Below, in pieces: positions 16,485 through 25,709 of a stretch of 64,000 nucleotides of DNA (its first letter is position 1; each line of letters begins with the position of its first letter). The DNA lies in assembly GCF_003606265.1 (NCBI RefSeq), contig NZ_CP023671.1:62001-126000 (forward strand), given 5' to 3'. Position numbers and translations under genes: made by a program. The DNA comes from Clostridium septicum (GTDB taxonomy: Bacteria; Bacillota; Clostridia; Clostridiales; Clostridiaceae). Under the pieces are notes generated by a model. That model saw only the letters and a list, made by a program, of their open reading frames with translations. It was not told the DNA's origin and did not search any database.

Positions 16485-16862
16485 TTAGTTAAATTTATTT
16501 CTTTTTATTAATAAGTCTGATTTTACTTTTAAAATAATTATATCTATATCAACATTAAAATTTTTTTCTATAAAAGTTGAATTATCAACTAAAGTTTCAA
16601 TAACAATTTTAATCCAATATAACAATATTTTAGAGTCCATTTTTTTTATGTTATAATTTATTCCAATTAAATTTCTAGAATAATCAAATTGAATACTCTT
16701 TATTCCTTTTAATAATTTAATCCCTTCTTCTAAAATTATATTATATTTTTCAAATTTACAATCTATATAATTAGGAAATTTTATAAGCATTTCACCTGGA
16801 ATATTTCTAACAACTTGAAAGTTAAAAAATTGCTTAATAAGTATATCTCTAAATTCAAACAT
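16485..16862 (-). CDS. Small protein resembling the HMA_2 heavy-metal-associated fold
   Basis: A 125-residue protein without signal peptide. The order of elements (VVRNIPGEMLIKFPNY, then an ILEEGIKLLKGIKSIQFDYSRN helix-strand, then IGINYNI and a final helix) resembles the HMA_2 domain, where RxxPGRIRLxVP and a GVxSVxxNxxTGSVLVxYD pattern recur. It lacks the CxxC metal site of classical HMA domains. Function unknown. The ATG at 16862 is preferred because SD AGAGGTGAT lies just upstream; the ATG at 16895 has none. It stands between the cotJ pseudogene and the SNF2 gene and appears to be its own unit. Confidence 0.6.
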   Translation of the reverse strand: MFEFRDILIKQFFNFQVVRNIPGEMLIKFPNYIDCKFEKYNIILEEGIKLLKGIKSIQFDYSRNLIGINYNIKKMDSKILLYWIKIVIETLVDNSTFIEKNFNVDIDIIILKVKSDLLIKRNKFN

Positions 16863-16935
16863 ATGATCACCTCTAATTAATTTACTATTTATCATATGCT
16901 GAAATTAAAATTTGTTACCAATTATATAAATGATA

Positions 16936-19572
16936 TTATTCAAATAGTTTTATTATCTCCTCATTTGTTAACTTACTTAAATTATTTTCCTTTAATGAAT
17001 TATCTCCATTAATAATTTCATTAATTAAAGTTTTTTTGTCTTCTTGCATTTCAATTATTTTCTCTTCAATAGTATCTTTAGATATTAATTTTATTACTTC
17101 TACTATATCTTTTTGACCTATTCTATGAGCTCTATCTGTTGCTTGATCTTCTATTGCAGGGTTCCACCATGGATCAAAATGTATTACTAAATTAGCTGAC
17201 GTTAAATTTAATCCAGTTCCACCAGCTTTTAAGGATATTAAAAATACATTTTTATCTGAACTTTTATTAAAACTATCAACATAAGTTACTCTCTCTTTAG
17301 CTGGAGTTTTTCCGTCTAAATAAAAATAATCTATTTTCTCAAGTTCCAGTTCTTCTCTAATTTTTTGTAACACCGAAGTAAATTGGGAAAATATTAGTAT
17401 CTTTTTATTGTCAGCGATACTATTTTTTATTAAGTTTATTGCTATATTTAACTTTCCACTACCCCCTGTATAATTATCTATTAAAATAGAAGGATCTAAA
17501 CATAATTCTCTAAGCTTAGTTAAATAAGAAAATACTGTAATATTATTAGTTTTACTACTCTTAATTTTATTTTTTATATCTATAACATAAGAGTTATAAA
17601 TTTGTTTTTGTTCTCTTGTCATTTCAACAAAATACTTCTTTTCTATTTTACCTTTTAATTCTTTTATAACATCACTTTTAAGTCTTCTTAAAATAAATGG
17701 ATTAATTAAGCCTTTTAGATCATCTACGTTATCAGCAAATTTATTTTTAAATTCTTCTTCAGTATATAGATATCCTGGCATAATAAAATCAAAAATTGAC
17801 CATAATTCATATAAATTATTCTCTAGTGGTGTTCCGGTAAGTGCAATTTTACAATTTGCATTTATTTTCTTTACAATTTTTGAATTTTGGGACTTAGAGT
17901 TTTTTATATTTTGAGCTTCATCAATAATACAATAATCATATACTTGATCTTTATAAGTATCAAAATCATTTTTTAAAGTTCCATAGGTAGTAAGTATTAC
18001 ATCATATTTATATTTATCTCTTAAAATATATTCTCTTTCTTTAGTACTTCCATGGACTATCCCTACCTTTATGGTTGAAGCAAAAGTTTCAAACTCTTTT
18101 TGCCAGTTATATATTAAAGAAGTAGGTGTAATTATTAGAGTTTTTCTGTTAACTTCTGAAAGTAAAAAAGCTATTATTTGCACAGTTTTTCCAAGACCCA
18201 TTTCATCTGCTAATATTCCACCAAAATTCATAGATGCTATAGTCTTAAGCCAATTATATCCTATTATTTGATAATCTCTAAGTGATCCTTTAAGATTAGA
18301 GGGTAGGTTAAATTTTATATCTTTTTTATTTTTTAACTTATTTGATATTTTATTCAATGTTTTGTCAGATCTTATAAAGGATAACTCTTTATTTTCTATT
18401 TTGCTATCTAAATAAATAGCTTTATTTTTATCTACTTTCAAACTTCCATTCTTAAAATTTTCTTCATAATTTAAAATATCTAATAAGTAGAAAAATTCCT
18501 TAACTGCTGTATCTGTCAAATCTAAAAAATTATTATTTTTTGTTTTAAAATATTTTTTGTTATTTCTAATAGATGTTAATGCATTTTTAAATTCATAAAA
18601 ATCCATATTATCTATATTATAGTTTAAATTATAATAAGAATTTTCATAATAGATAAAAGAATCTATATAAGAAGAATCTATTAGTTTAAGCTTTCTTAAA
18701 GAATCTGATAATATAACCTCTCCAAGTCTTCTTAGAATATTTAACCCTTCCTTTAAAAAATAATATAAATCATCGTCATTACCGATAAATTCAAATTTAT
18801 CAATTTTCTTTATAAATCTAAATCTTTCAAGTTCTATATCTATTTTACCTTTTATTTTAGACTCTAATAAAAAAGCTCTATTATATTCTTCCTTTAATAT
18901 GTTAAATTCTTTATCTAAATATTCAATTTTAACAGTACAATAAATATTATTATAAATTTTATTGAAGTAAAACTTAAGTTTTATTAGATTAGTTATGTAT
19001 TCTTTACTGCTTTCATCTAAAATTACTTTACTTGTTATATCTTCTGATATTTTAAGAAATTCCTTGATATTATTTATATTTTTATTTAAGTTTATTTCTC
19101 CCTTGGAAGTAAATTCTCTAAAAACACTTTTATAATAATAGTTTAACTCTACAGGGGGAATATATATTTCCCTATCATAGATATAAACGTCTCCCTTTTC
19201 ATTTAATATAATAGGTAATTTCTTAGTTGTTTTTACTGTAAATATTTTTTCAGATTGTTTTATTGTAAATAATAATGGTAATTTTATATTATTTATTTTA
19301 GATGTATAAGTAATATAATTATAATTAATATCTATTTTTTTATCTTTTTTTATAAGTAAAAGAAATCTTCTCAAATTATTAGGCAATATTATTAGATTTT
19401 TACCATTTACAAAGTTAAAATTTTTATTGTTGTATACATTTGTTACATCTAGATACTCTTCTATAAAATTAAATATATCTTCATCACATTTATTAACCAT
19501 CTGTTTTCTAGGTTCATATGTAAAATCTTTAATAAATATTAATGGTTCCTTTTTATTTTTAGCTTCTATCAA
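16936..19572 (-). CDS. SNF2-family helicase-like ATPase (RapA/HepA group)
   Basis: An 878-residue ATPase that would translocate along double-stranded DNA to remodel protein-DNA complexes. The first roughly 400 residues are the bacterial SNF2-associated region. Motif I ADEMGLGKT ends at 463, motif II DEAQ is at 551-554, ALTGTPLENN is motif III, and the helicase C domain has LIFSQFTSVL, SLKAGGTGLNLT and ATDRAHRIGQ. All are intact. Clostridial relatives usually carry an N-terminal SWIM zinc finger in the same chain; here that part is the separate upstream gene, overlapped by 4 nt (TTGA). The TTG start at 19572 has no good SD, so translation may depend on coupling, or a frameshift may have split one gene. 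Confidence 0.9.
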   Translation of the reverse strand: MIEAKNKKEPLIFIKDFTYEPRKQMVNKCDEDIFNFIEEYLDVTNVYNNKNFNFVNGKNLIILPNNLRRFLLLIKKDKKIDINYNYITYTSKINNIKLPLLFTIKQSEKIFTVKTTKKLPIILNEKGDVYIYDREIYIPPVELNYYYKSVFREFTSKGEINLNKNINNIKEFLKISEDITSKVILDESSKEYITNLIKLKFYFNKIYNNIYCTVKIEYLDKEFNILKEEYNRAFLLESKIKGKIDIELERFRFIKKIDKFEFIGNDDDLYYFLKEGLNILRRLGEVILSDSLRKLKLIDSSYIDSFIYYENSYYNLNYNIDNMDFYEFKNALTSIRNNKKYFKTKNNNFLDLTDTAVKEFFYLLDILNYEENFKNGSLKVDKNKAIYLDSKIENKELSFIRSDKTLNKISNKLKNKKDIKFNLPSNLKGSLRDYQIIGYNWLKTIASMNFGGILADEMGLGKTVQIIAFLLSEVNRKTLIITPTSLIYNWQKEFETFASTIKVGIVHGSTKEREYILRDKYKYDVILTTYGTLKNDFDTYKDQVYDYCIIDEAQNIKNSKSQNSKIVKKINANCKIALTGTPLENNLYELWSIFDFIMPGYLYTEEEFKNKFADNVDDLKGLINPFILRRLKSDVIKELKGKIEKKYFVEMTREQKQIYNSYVIDIKNKIKSSKTNNITVFSYLTKLRELCLDPSILIDNYTGGSGKLNIAINLIKNSIADNKKILIFSQFTSVLQKIREELELEKIDYFYLDGKTPAKERVTYVDSFNKSSDKNVFLISLKAGGTGLNLTSANLVIHFDPWWNPAIEDQATDRAHRIGQKDIVEVIKLISKDTIEEKIIEMQEDKKTLINEIINGDNSLKENNLSKLTNEEIIKLFE

Positions 19573-20108
19573 GTCCTATTCTCGCTTACCTTTAAAGAAT
19601 TAATTAAATTATTATACTTATTTCCTATTCTAAATTCAGCTTCATAATAGTTATATTTTTCTGTATTTATACTTTTTATTTTTATATTTAAATCTAAAAT
19701 TTCAATATTTTTTTTATTTTTCCAAAGTTTAAGTATTCTATTACCATTTAATTCAGAATCTTGTTTTAAATTGGGAATTTTTTCTTTTGCTAAATCATAA
19801 AATTTATAAGTTGTTGCAATAATATGTTTACAAATAAAGTTAATATTATATTTTGAGTTATTAGAAAAATCTTCGCAACTACAATTACTCCCAATAATCT
19901 TATTAGAGTTTAAATCTATTTTTATATGACAACTATAATCCTTAGAGTTATTTTCATTCAATACCTTTCCGTATATATGATATATATTATCTATTTTTTT
20001 GCTTTTTATATTAGACACTAGTTTTAAATCAAATAAAGTTTTACCTTGAGTTCTTATAAAATTGGATCCTGAATATAATACTCCATTTACAATATCCTTT
20101 AATTTCAA
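19569..20108 (-). CDS. SWIM zinc-finger protein, probable amino-terminal part of the SNF2 protein
   Basis: A 179-residue protein with a SWIM finger: CSCEDF, spacing, then NFICKHIIAT (CxCx-n-CxH) near residues 85-112. SWIM domains bind DNA or proteins and usually form the N-terminus of Firmicutes SNF2 ATPases. Here the chain ends at TGA two codons after the point where relatives would continue into the SNF2-associated domain. The TTG at 20108 is taken as start because SD GGAGGTGAT is 3-5 nt away; the ATG at 20135 is ahead of that SD. The overlap suggests either a working two-subunit form or a recent frameshift. Confidence 0.75.
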   Translation of the reverse strand: MKLKDIVNGVLYSGSNFIRTQGKTLFDLKLVSNIKSKKIDNIYHIYGKVLNENNSKDYSCHIKIDLNSNKIIGSNCSCEDFSNNSKYNINFICKHIIATTYKFYDLAKEKIPNLKQDSELNGNRILKLWKNKKNIEILDLNIKIKSINTEKYNYYEAEFRIGNKYNNLINSLKVSENRT

Positions 20109-20226
20109 TATATCACCTCCATATAAAATACTCATTATAGTATTATATTAAAACAATTTATTAATAAAGTAAATTTTATATAAAATCCGCCTCATTACCT
20201 GGGAAATTTTGTAATTAATTTCAAAG

Positions 20227-20260
20227 AAAAAGATAGATCTAATTAGTAAATCTATCTTTT
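20227..20260 (-). terminator. Terminator downstream of the pyridoxamine kinase gene
   Basis: AAAAGATAGAT and ATCTATCTTTT pair around an A/T loop about 70 nt past the kinase stop. U-rich tails lie on both strands. Confidence 0.7.
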
Positions 20261-20331
20261 TTATAAAAGTTCTATTTTAAATATCTACTTGCATATTGAA
20301 AAAATGCTGTTTTTAGTTATATACTATGTAT

Positions 20332-21159
20332 TTATAAAATTAATTCCCTTAAAAATAATTCAAACATAATTCCTTCTTTTGTGTCAGTATCATATTTTGA
20401 AGTAAATTCAATTACTTTATATATAAATTTTGAAGCTTTTTCTATAGATTCCTTTAAGCTATTTCCCCTTAATAACATACCTACTACTATTGATGTAAAT
20501 ATATCACCTGTACCACTATAAGATTTATTATTATAATTAGATCTAACTATAAAACTCTCCTTAAGTTCTTTATCATATGCAAAATTCCAAATTTCATTTT
20601 TACTTATAATGCCAGTTATAATTACTTTTTTAGGACCTAAATTAATTATTTCCTTTGCAATAGTTATAAGATTTTTTTCTGTTATATCTATTGAGTTATA
20701 ATCTTTTTCTGTCAAAATACATGCTTCAGTTAAATTAGGAGTTACCAAATCAGCCATTTTAACAAGTTCTTTAAGTCTAGAACACATTTCCTTGGTGTAA
20801 GTATCGTAAATAATACCATTATCACCCATAACAGGATCTATAACAATTAATGCATCATGATTATTCTTAACAAATTCAGATACAATATTTATTTGGCTTT
20901 CTGAACCTAAAAAACCACTATATATACAATCAAATGTAATATCTAAACCTTTCCATGAGTTTTTATATTCTTTCATATTATCTGTTAAGTCTAAAAATGT
21001 AAACTTTGAATACTCAGTTTGATTAGAAAGAATTGCTGTTGGAAAAGGACAACATTGAATTCCTAAGGTTGAAAGTATAGGTATTACTGCTGTTAATGAA
21101 CATCTACCTATTCCAGACATATCGTTTATTGCTGCAACTCTCTTAATTTTATTTTTCAA
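20332..21159 (-). CDS. Pyridoxamine/pyridoxal kinase (PdxY/ThiD-like ribokinase fold)
   Basis: A 275-residue cytosolic kinase that phosphorylates B6 vitamers (salvage to PLP). It has the family start INDMSGIGRCSLTAVIPILS and the middle IDPVMGDNG. It also has the VTPNLTEACILT segment and the anion-hole motif SGTGDIF, with the catalytic Asp near its end. The motif is SGTGD rather than the GAGD of other ribokinase members, as in PdxY-type kinases. I prefer TTG at 21159 since SD AGGTGG lies 5 nt upstream. Monocistronic. Confidence 0.9.
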   Translation of the reverse strand: MKNKIKRVAAINDMSGIGRCSLTAVIPILSTLGIQCCPFPTAILSNQTEYSKFTFLDLTDNMKEYKNSWKGLDITFDCIYSGFLGSESQINIVSEFVKNNHDALIVIDPVMGDNGIIYDTYTKEMCSRLKELVKMADLVTPNLTEACILTEKDYNSIDITEKNLITIAKEIINLGPKKVIITGIISKNEIWNFAYDKELKESFIVRSNYNNKSYSGTGDIFTSIVVGMLLRGNSLKESIEKASKFIYKVIEFTSKYDTDTKEGIMFELFLRELIL

Positions 21160-21305
21160 ATTAACCACCTACACTTTTATTAAATAATTATTCTTATAAT
21201 AATATATAGAATATACAATGTCTATTGTATGGATACAAAGTTTCACAAGATAAAAGTGTCTTAAAACTATACTTTATTAATTATTTTCTTATTATTTAAA
21301 TAAAA

Positions 21306-21340
21306 AGCAACTAATAATATTAAAGTTATTATTAGTTGCT
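21306..21340 (-). terminator. Terminator of the ABC exporter operon
   Basis: AGCAACTAATAAT and ATTATTAGTTGCT form a 13-bp perfect stem followed by UUUUUA on the minus strand. Confidence 0.9.
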
Positions 21341-21373
21341 ATATTACCTATTCATATATAGGTACGTTTAATC

Positions 21374-24300
21374 TTAATCAACAGATTTTAATGATTCTAC
21401 CATTTTAATATTTTTAAGTTTATAATACATTGTAAAGTTTACAAGTATTGCGAAAAATAGTGTTAATATTACAGAAAATATAAAGCTTGAAACATCAATT
21501 ATTCTACCAAACATCATATTCTCTAGTTCAACTGTAATCATAATAAACTTGTGTAATATTTCCCCAAGAATAAGACCTAAACCTGTTCCAACCAACGTTA
21601 AAATTATATTTTCTCTGTATATATAAGCAGATACTTCATTATCATAAAATCCCAATACTTTAATAGTTGCAATTTCTCTTAATCTTTCACTTATATTAAC
21701 GTTAGTAAGATTATATAACACTACAAAAGCTAATGCACCAGCTGACACTATCATAATTAATACTACATAATTTAGACTTCTAATAGTATCATTAAAATTA
21801 TTTTTAATACTAGAATTATAATTTACTCCTGTTATAACAGCATCTTGTGTAATATCTTTTGCTAAGGAAGCTTCTGCGTCTTTAGATTTATCATATAAAG
21901 AAGCAAATATTGAATTAAATTCCACTGTTGTTCTAAAAGTTTCATTATAAACTTTAGAAGTAATATAGATATAATTAAATGTATAATTTTCTGCTATGGC
22001 GGTAATTTTAGCAGTTCCTTTCTTATTATTAGCATTTATAATATCTATCTCATCTCCAACATTAGCTTTTATTAGCTTTGCTACTTTTTCAGAAATAACA
22101 ACTCCATCATCAGATAAAGTTATTCTTTCATTTGTTTTTCTATTATTTAAGGATATAAGATTTTCAAAATTCTTTAAATCCTTTGGAACTATTATATTTA
22201 TATCTTTTTCTTCACTATCTTTAAAATTAACCTTTCCGTTTTCACTATTTACTTCTATGGAGTTTAATATTCTTGAATCTTTAGATAAATTTAAATATGC
22301 TTTTTCTTTTTCTGGTATCGTAGCTTTTTTATTAAAATTAACTACCATATCATATTTAAATATTTCTCCAAATTGTTTAGATACTATAGTTTTAATAGAA
22401 TCCTTTATACCAAACCCAGTAAGAAGTAAAGCTGTACACCCTGCTATTCCAAAAACAGTCATTAAAAATCTCTTTTTATATCTTAGAATATTTCTAATAG
22501 TTACTTTACCAATAAAGCTTAACTTATTCCAAAGAAACGGAATTCTTTCTAATAATATTCTTTTCCCTTCTTTAGGTGCCTTTGGTCTCATAAGTGTAGA
22601 TGGTGTTTCTATAAGCTCTTTATAACAAGCAAAAAATGCTGAAAGGGTAGTTACTAATATTGCTGCTAATGTTATCCCTAAAGAAATTGGAATATTAAAC
22701 TCTAAAATTATATCTGGTAAAGTGTACATAATTCCATAGGCATTAAAAACTATATTAGGAAATAAAGTAAGTCCAATAGATAATCCTAAAATACTTCCAA
22801 TAATACTTGCTAATAATGCATATATTATATATTTTGAAGCAATAGTGCTTTTTGAGTAACCAAGGGCTTTTAAAGTTCCTATATTAACCCTTTGCTCATC
22901 CACCATTCTTGTCATTGTAGTTAGGCAAACTAAAGCTGCTACCATAAAGAAAAATACTGGAAATACCTTTGCTAAAGCATCAATACTGTTAGCAGAGTTA
23001 CCATAATCAACATAGGAGAAGTGTGAATTTCTATCTAAAACAAACCATTCCGGTTTTTCTAAATCACTTAAAGCTTCTTCAGCATCTTTAATTTTACTTT
23101 CAGCTAATTTAAGTTCTTCATTTAATAAGTTTTTAGAGTTATTGTACTCATCTTCACCATTTATAAGTTCCTGTTTTCCTTCTTCTATATTTTCTCTTCC
23201 TAAGGAAAAATCATTTTCAGCCTTCTTCTTTCCATCATTTAATTTTTCTTTTTCATTTTCTAATATTTTTCTAGAATTTTGCAAAATAATATTTTTATTA
23301 TTAAGTTCTTCTTCACCTTTAGATAAAGTGCTTTTTTGTTCTTTAAGTGAATTTTGCGTATTTTTCAACCTAGTATGTATACTTTCTAAAGAATCTTTTA
23401 TTTCAGTTAATTCATTTTCTAATTGCAACTTTTCTTCATCAGTAAGTAATGGATTTTCTAATTTAATTTCTAAATCCTTTACTTTTGTTTGTAGTTCATT
23501 AGAATTTCTTTCTAAGTTTCTTATTAGGCTTTCTATTTTTTCAAATTCTTGTAAAGCCATTTTTTTCTTTTCATTAAAAATATTTAATGCACTTTCATAT
23601 GCTTTCTCACCTTTAATTAGCTCTTCCTCAGAAGTTTTAATTTTATCTTCTGAATTTGAAATAAATACATTAAAATCTTTTTCTTTAATATCTAAAGCTT
23701 CTTTGGCTCCTTCAAGTTGTACTCTTGAAATTTCTATCTTTTGTTTAGCTTTTTCAAGCTCATCATTAGCTAATTTTCTTTTTTCTTCAAGTTCACTTTT
23801 TCCAGAATCTATTTTATCTTCAGCTTCCTTTAATACATCCTTATATCTAATTCCAGCTCGTGTTTCCCCTAAATTTTCTACCTTCTCTTTTACATTATTT
23901 ACAATATCAAAATATTCATCTGTATAACTATTTACATTTTTAGCATTCTTTACCGTAAGAAAAATTTCAGTATAAGCCTTACTTATAAAATCATCATTGG
24001 GAATCATAATAAAATTATTTACTTGACCATTTCCTATGTTAGATTTTCCTTTATCGTATGATAGATAATAGGGAGTTTCAACTACACCAACTACTTTATA
24101 TTCTGAAGTTTTTAGTAACTCAGTTATATTGGTATCTAAACCTGATGATAAAGTTATAGTTGAACCTATATCTATATCTAAGGCATCCATTTTTGATTTT
24201 TCAATTACACATTCACCAGATTTTTCTGGATATCTTCCCTCAATAATATTTAATCTATTTATATAATCTAAATCATTGCTACCTAATTTATCTAGTGCTA

Positions 24301-24634
24301 ACCCATGAACTTTTAATACATACTCTTTCGATTTTATTGTTGTTAAAGCATCCATTGAATAAGTTGGAAAAACTCCTTCAACTCCTTTAATTTCTTTTAA
24401 AGCTTTACAATCCTCATCTGTAAATCCAAGAGTAGATAAAATTCTAATATCCATTAGATTATAATTATCAAAATATGTATCAGCAGTTTTCTTCATATCA
24501 ACAGGTGAAATTTTAACCCCTGCAAAAAAAGCTACTCCTAAAGCTACAATTGCAATTATTGATATAAATCTTCCTTTAGACTTTTTTATGTCTCTAAAAA
24601 TATCTTTACTAAACGCACCACTTTTCATTACCAC
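21374..24634 (-). CDS. Large ABC transporter permease, FtsX/MacB type with coiled-coil insert
   Basis: A 1086-residue membrane protein. One N-terminal membrane helix (about 20-40) precedes a large outer domain. A long charged heptad region (about 265-530, many EKLNDGKKKAENDF-like stretches) predicts an extended coiled coil. Two FtsX blocks follow, each with three or four membrane helices (about 555-690 and 950-1080), plus an isolated helix around 740. This is the common Firmicutes type of FtsX-like exporter or mechanotransmitter permease (YvcS/BceB relatives are shorter). The cargo is unknown; such systems often act on the cell envelope or export hydrophobic compounds. It overlaps the ATPase gene by 7 nt and ends in a strong terminator. 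Confidence 0.88.
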   Translation of the reverse strand: MVMKSGAFSKDIFRDIKKSKGRFISIIAIVALGVAFFAGVKISPVDMKKTADTYFDNYNLMDIRILSTLGFTDEDCKALKEIKGVEGVFPTYSMDALTTIKSKEYVLKVHGLALDKLGSNDLDYINRLNIIEGRYPEKSGECVIEKSKMDALDIDIGSTITLSSGLDTNITELLKTSEYKVVGVVETPYYLSYDKGKSNIGNGQVNNFIMIPNDDFISKAYTEIFLTVKNAKNVNSYTDEYFDIVNNVKEKVENLGETRAGIRYKDVLKEAEDKIDSGKSELEEKRKLANDELEKAKQKIEISRVQLEGAKEALDIKEKDFNVFISNSEDKIKTSEEELIKGEKAYESALNIFNEKKKMALQEFEKIESLIRNLERNSNELQTKVKDLEIKLENPLLTDEEKLQLENELTEIKDSLESIHTRLKNTQNSLKEQKSTLSKGEEELNNKNIILQNSRKILENEKEKLNDGKKKAENDFSLGRENIEEGKQELINGEDEYNNSKNLLNEELKLAESKIKDAEEALSDLEKPEWFVLDRNSHFSYVDYGNSANSIDALAKVFPVFFFMVAALVCLTTMTRMVDEQRVNIGTLKALGYSKSTIASKYIIYALLASIIGSILGLSIGLTLFPNIVFNAYGIMYTLPDIILEFNIPISLGITLAAILVTTLSAFFACYKELIETPSTLMRPKAPKEGKRILLERIPFLWNKLSFIGKVTIRNILRYKKRFLMTVFGIAGCTALLLTGFGIKDSIKTIVSKQFGEIFKYDMVVNFNKKATIPEKEKAYLNLSKDSRILNSIEVNSENGKVNFKDSEEKDINIIVPKDLKNFENLISLNNRKTNERITLSDDGVVISEKVAKLIKANVGDEIDIINANNKKGTAKITAIAENYTFNYIYITSKVYNETFRTTVEFNSIFASLYDKSKDAEASLAKDITQDAVITGVNYNSSIKNNFNDTIRSLNYVVLIMIVSAGALAFVVLYNLTNVNISERLREIATIKVLGFYDNEVSAYIYRENIILTLVGTGLGLILGEILHKFIMITVELENMMFGRIIDVSSFIFSVILTLFFAILVNFTMYYKLKNIKMVESLKSVD

Positions 24635-25332
24635 TCAATCCTTTCCACTGGTACCGGATTTTCATTAATGACAATGCTTTCTATTTTTCCATTTTTAACT
24701 TTAATAACTTTATCTCCCATTGGTGTTAAGGCTAAGTTATGGGTAATTATTACTACAGTCATTCCCATCTTCCTACATGTATCTTGTAATAATTTTAAAA
24801 TTGATTTTCCTGTGTTATAATCTAAAGCCCCTGTTGGTTCATCACATAAAAGCAATTTAGGATTTTTAGCAAGGGCTCTTGCAATTGCTACTCTTTGTTG
24901 TTCTCCACCTGACAGCTGAGCTGGAAAATTATTTTTCCTATTAGAAAGTCCTACAGCATCTAGAGTTTCGCTTACATTAAGAGAATCTTTACATATTTGA
25001 GTAGCTAATTCTACATTTTCTAAAGCCGTTAGATTTTGTACTAAATTATAAAATTGAAATACAAATCCTATATCATATCTTCTATAAGTTATTAACTCCT
25101 TTGATGAATACTTACTAATATCTTTTCCATCTACAATAACTTTTCCACTAGATGCTATATCCATTCCACCTAATATGTTTAATATAGTACTTTTCCCAGC
25201 TCCACTAGCTCCTGCTACAACTACAAACTCTCCTTTATTAATGTTAAAGTCCACTCCATTTAAAGCTTTAATTTCTACTTCACCCATTTTATAGATTTTC
25301 TTTACATCTATAAATTCAATGTACTTTTTCAA
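24628..25332 (-). CDS. ABC transporter ATP-binding protein, MacB/LolD type
   Basis: A 234-residue ATPase with Walker [10 protein letters not shown] (about 41-49), Q-loop VFQFYNL, ABC signature [15 protein letters not shown], Walker [13 protein letters not shown] and H-loop ITHN. The DEPTGALD form is typical of FtsX-type exporters. It powers the permease encoded immediately downstream. The start is a TTG with SD AGGAGG 8 nt upstream. First gene of the two-gene operon; no sensor kinase pair sits beside it, unlike many bacitracin-type Bce systems. Confidence 0.92.
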   Translation of the reverse strand: MKKYIEFIDVKKIYKMGEVEIKALNGVDFNINKGEFVVVAGASGAGKSTILNILGGMDIASSGKVIVDGKDISKYSSKELITYRRYDIGFVFQFYNLVQNLTALENVELATQICKDSLNVSETLDAVGLSNRKNNFPAQLSGGEQQRVAIARALAKNPKLLLCDEPTGALDYNTGKSILKLLQDTCRKMGMTVVIITHNLALTPMGDKVIKVKNGKIESIVINENPVPVERIEW

Positions 25333-25491
25333 ATTTTAATCCTCCTAGCGTAATTAATTTGTAGCTAATTATCCCTTATTATTTACTTGTCTTTTCACAT
25401 ATTATTATACATATGGATATTCATATTAACAATTAGTAACAACATTCTTTTAATAATTTATTAAAATATTGCTATAATTTATATAAAAAGA
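25333..25491. other. Intergenic, promoter region of the ABC operon
   Basis: AT-rich spacer. Apart from the terminator beginning at 25492 I see no further element. Confidence 0.4.
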
Positions 25492-25521
25492 AGAGATTAC
25501 TATATTTAAATAGTAATCTCT
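25492..25521 (-). terminator. Terminator overlapping the stop of a small ORF
   Basis: AGAGATTACTAT and ATAGTAATCTCT form a perfect 12-bp stem; the minus-strand tail is UUCUUUUU. It immediately follows the 34-codon ORF, supporting that ORF as a real transcription unit. Confidence 0.8.
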
Positions 25522-25624
25522 AATTTTTTATTTCTTTATTAAATTTGTGTAGTCCGTTAAATGTTGGTTCTATTCCATTTTTAAAACATTCCTCAACATA
25601 ATTTATTAATACATATATACTCAT
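25520..25624 (-). CDS. Small 34-residue ORF of unknown function
   Basis: The ATG at 25624 has a near-perfect SD (AAAGGAG, 8-nt spacing). The product starts MSIYVLINYVEECFKNG, ends HKFNKEIKN, and has one Cys. The TAG stop runs into a strong terminator hairpin. No family recognised. The three signals together (SD, start, terminator fused to the stop) make a translated micro-gene likely. It lies between the M3 peptidase gene and the ABC exporter operon, same strand as both. Whether it is a peptide, a toxin-like protein or the tail of a longer decayed gene cannot be told. Confidence 0.5.
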   Translation of the reverse strand: MSIYVLINYVEECFKNGIEPTFNGLHKFNKEIKN

Positions 25625-25709
25625 AAATACATCTCCTTTAAATCTGATTTACTTATATATATGTATGTAAAGTTTATGTTATAACTAATTATTTTAAGAA
25701 ATTTTTCAA

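Noticed and set aside
21996..22625. 209-codon plus-strand reading within the same permease gene
   Set aside because: Shadow of the real FtsX domain, no SD and no recognisable protein features.
23142..23927. Long plus-strand reading of 261 codons inside the ABC permease gene
   Set aside because: It is antisense to the coiled-coil region; the Ser/Phe-rich composition is what the reverse of Glu/Lys-rich codons gives. No SD. The minus-strand gene has clear domains.
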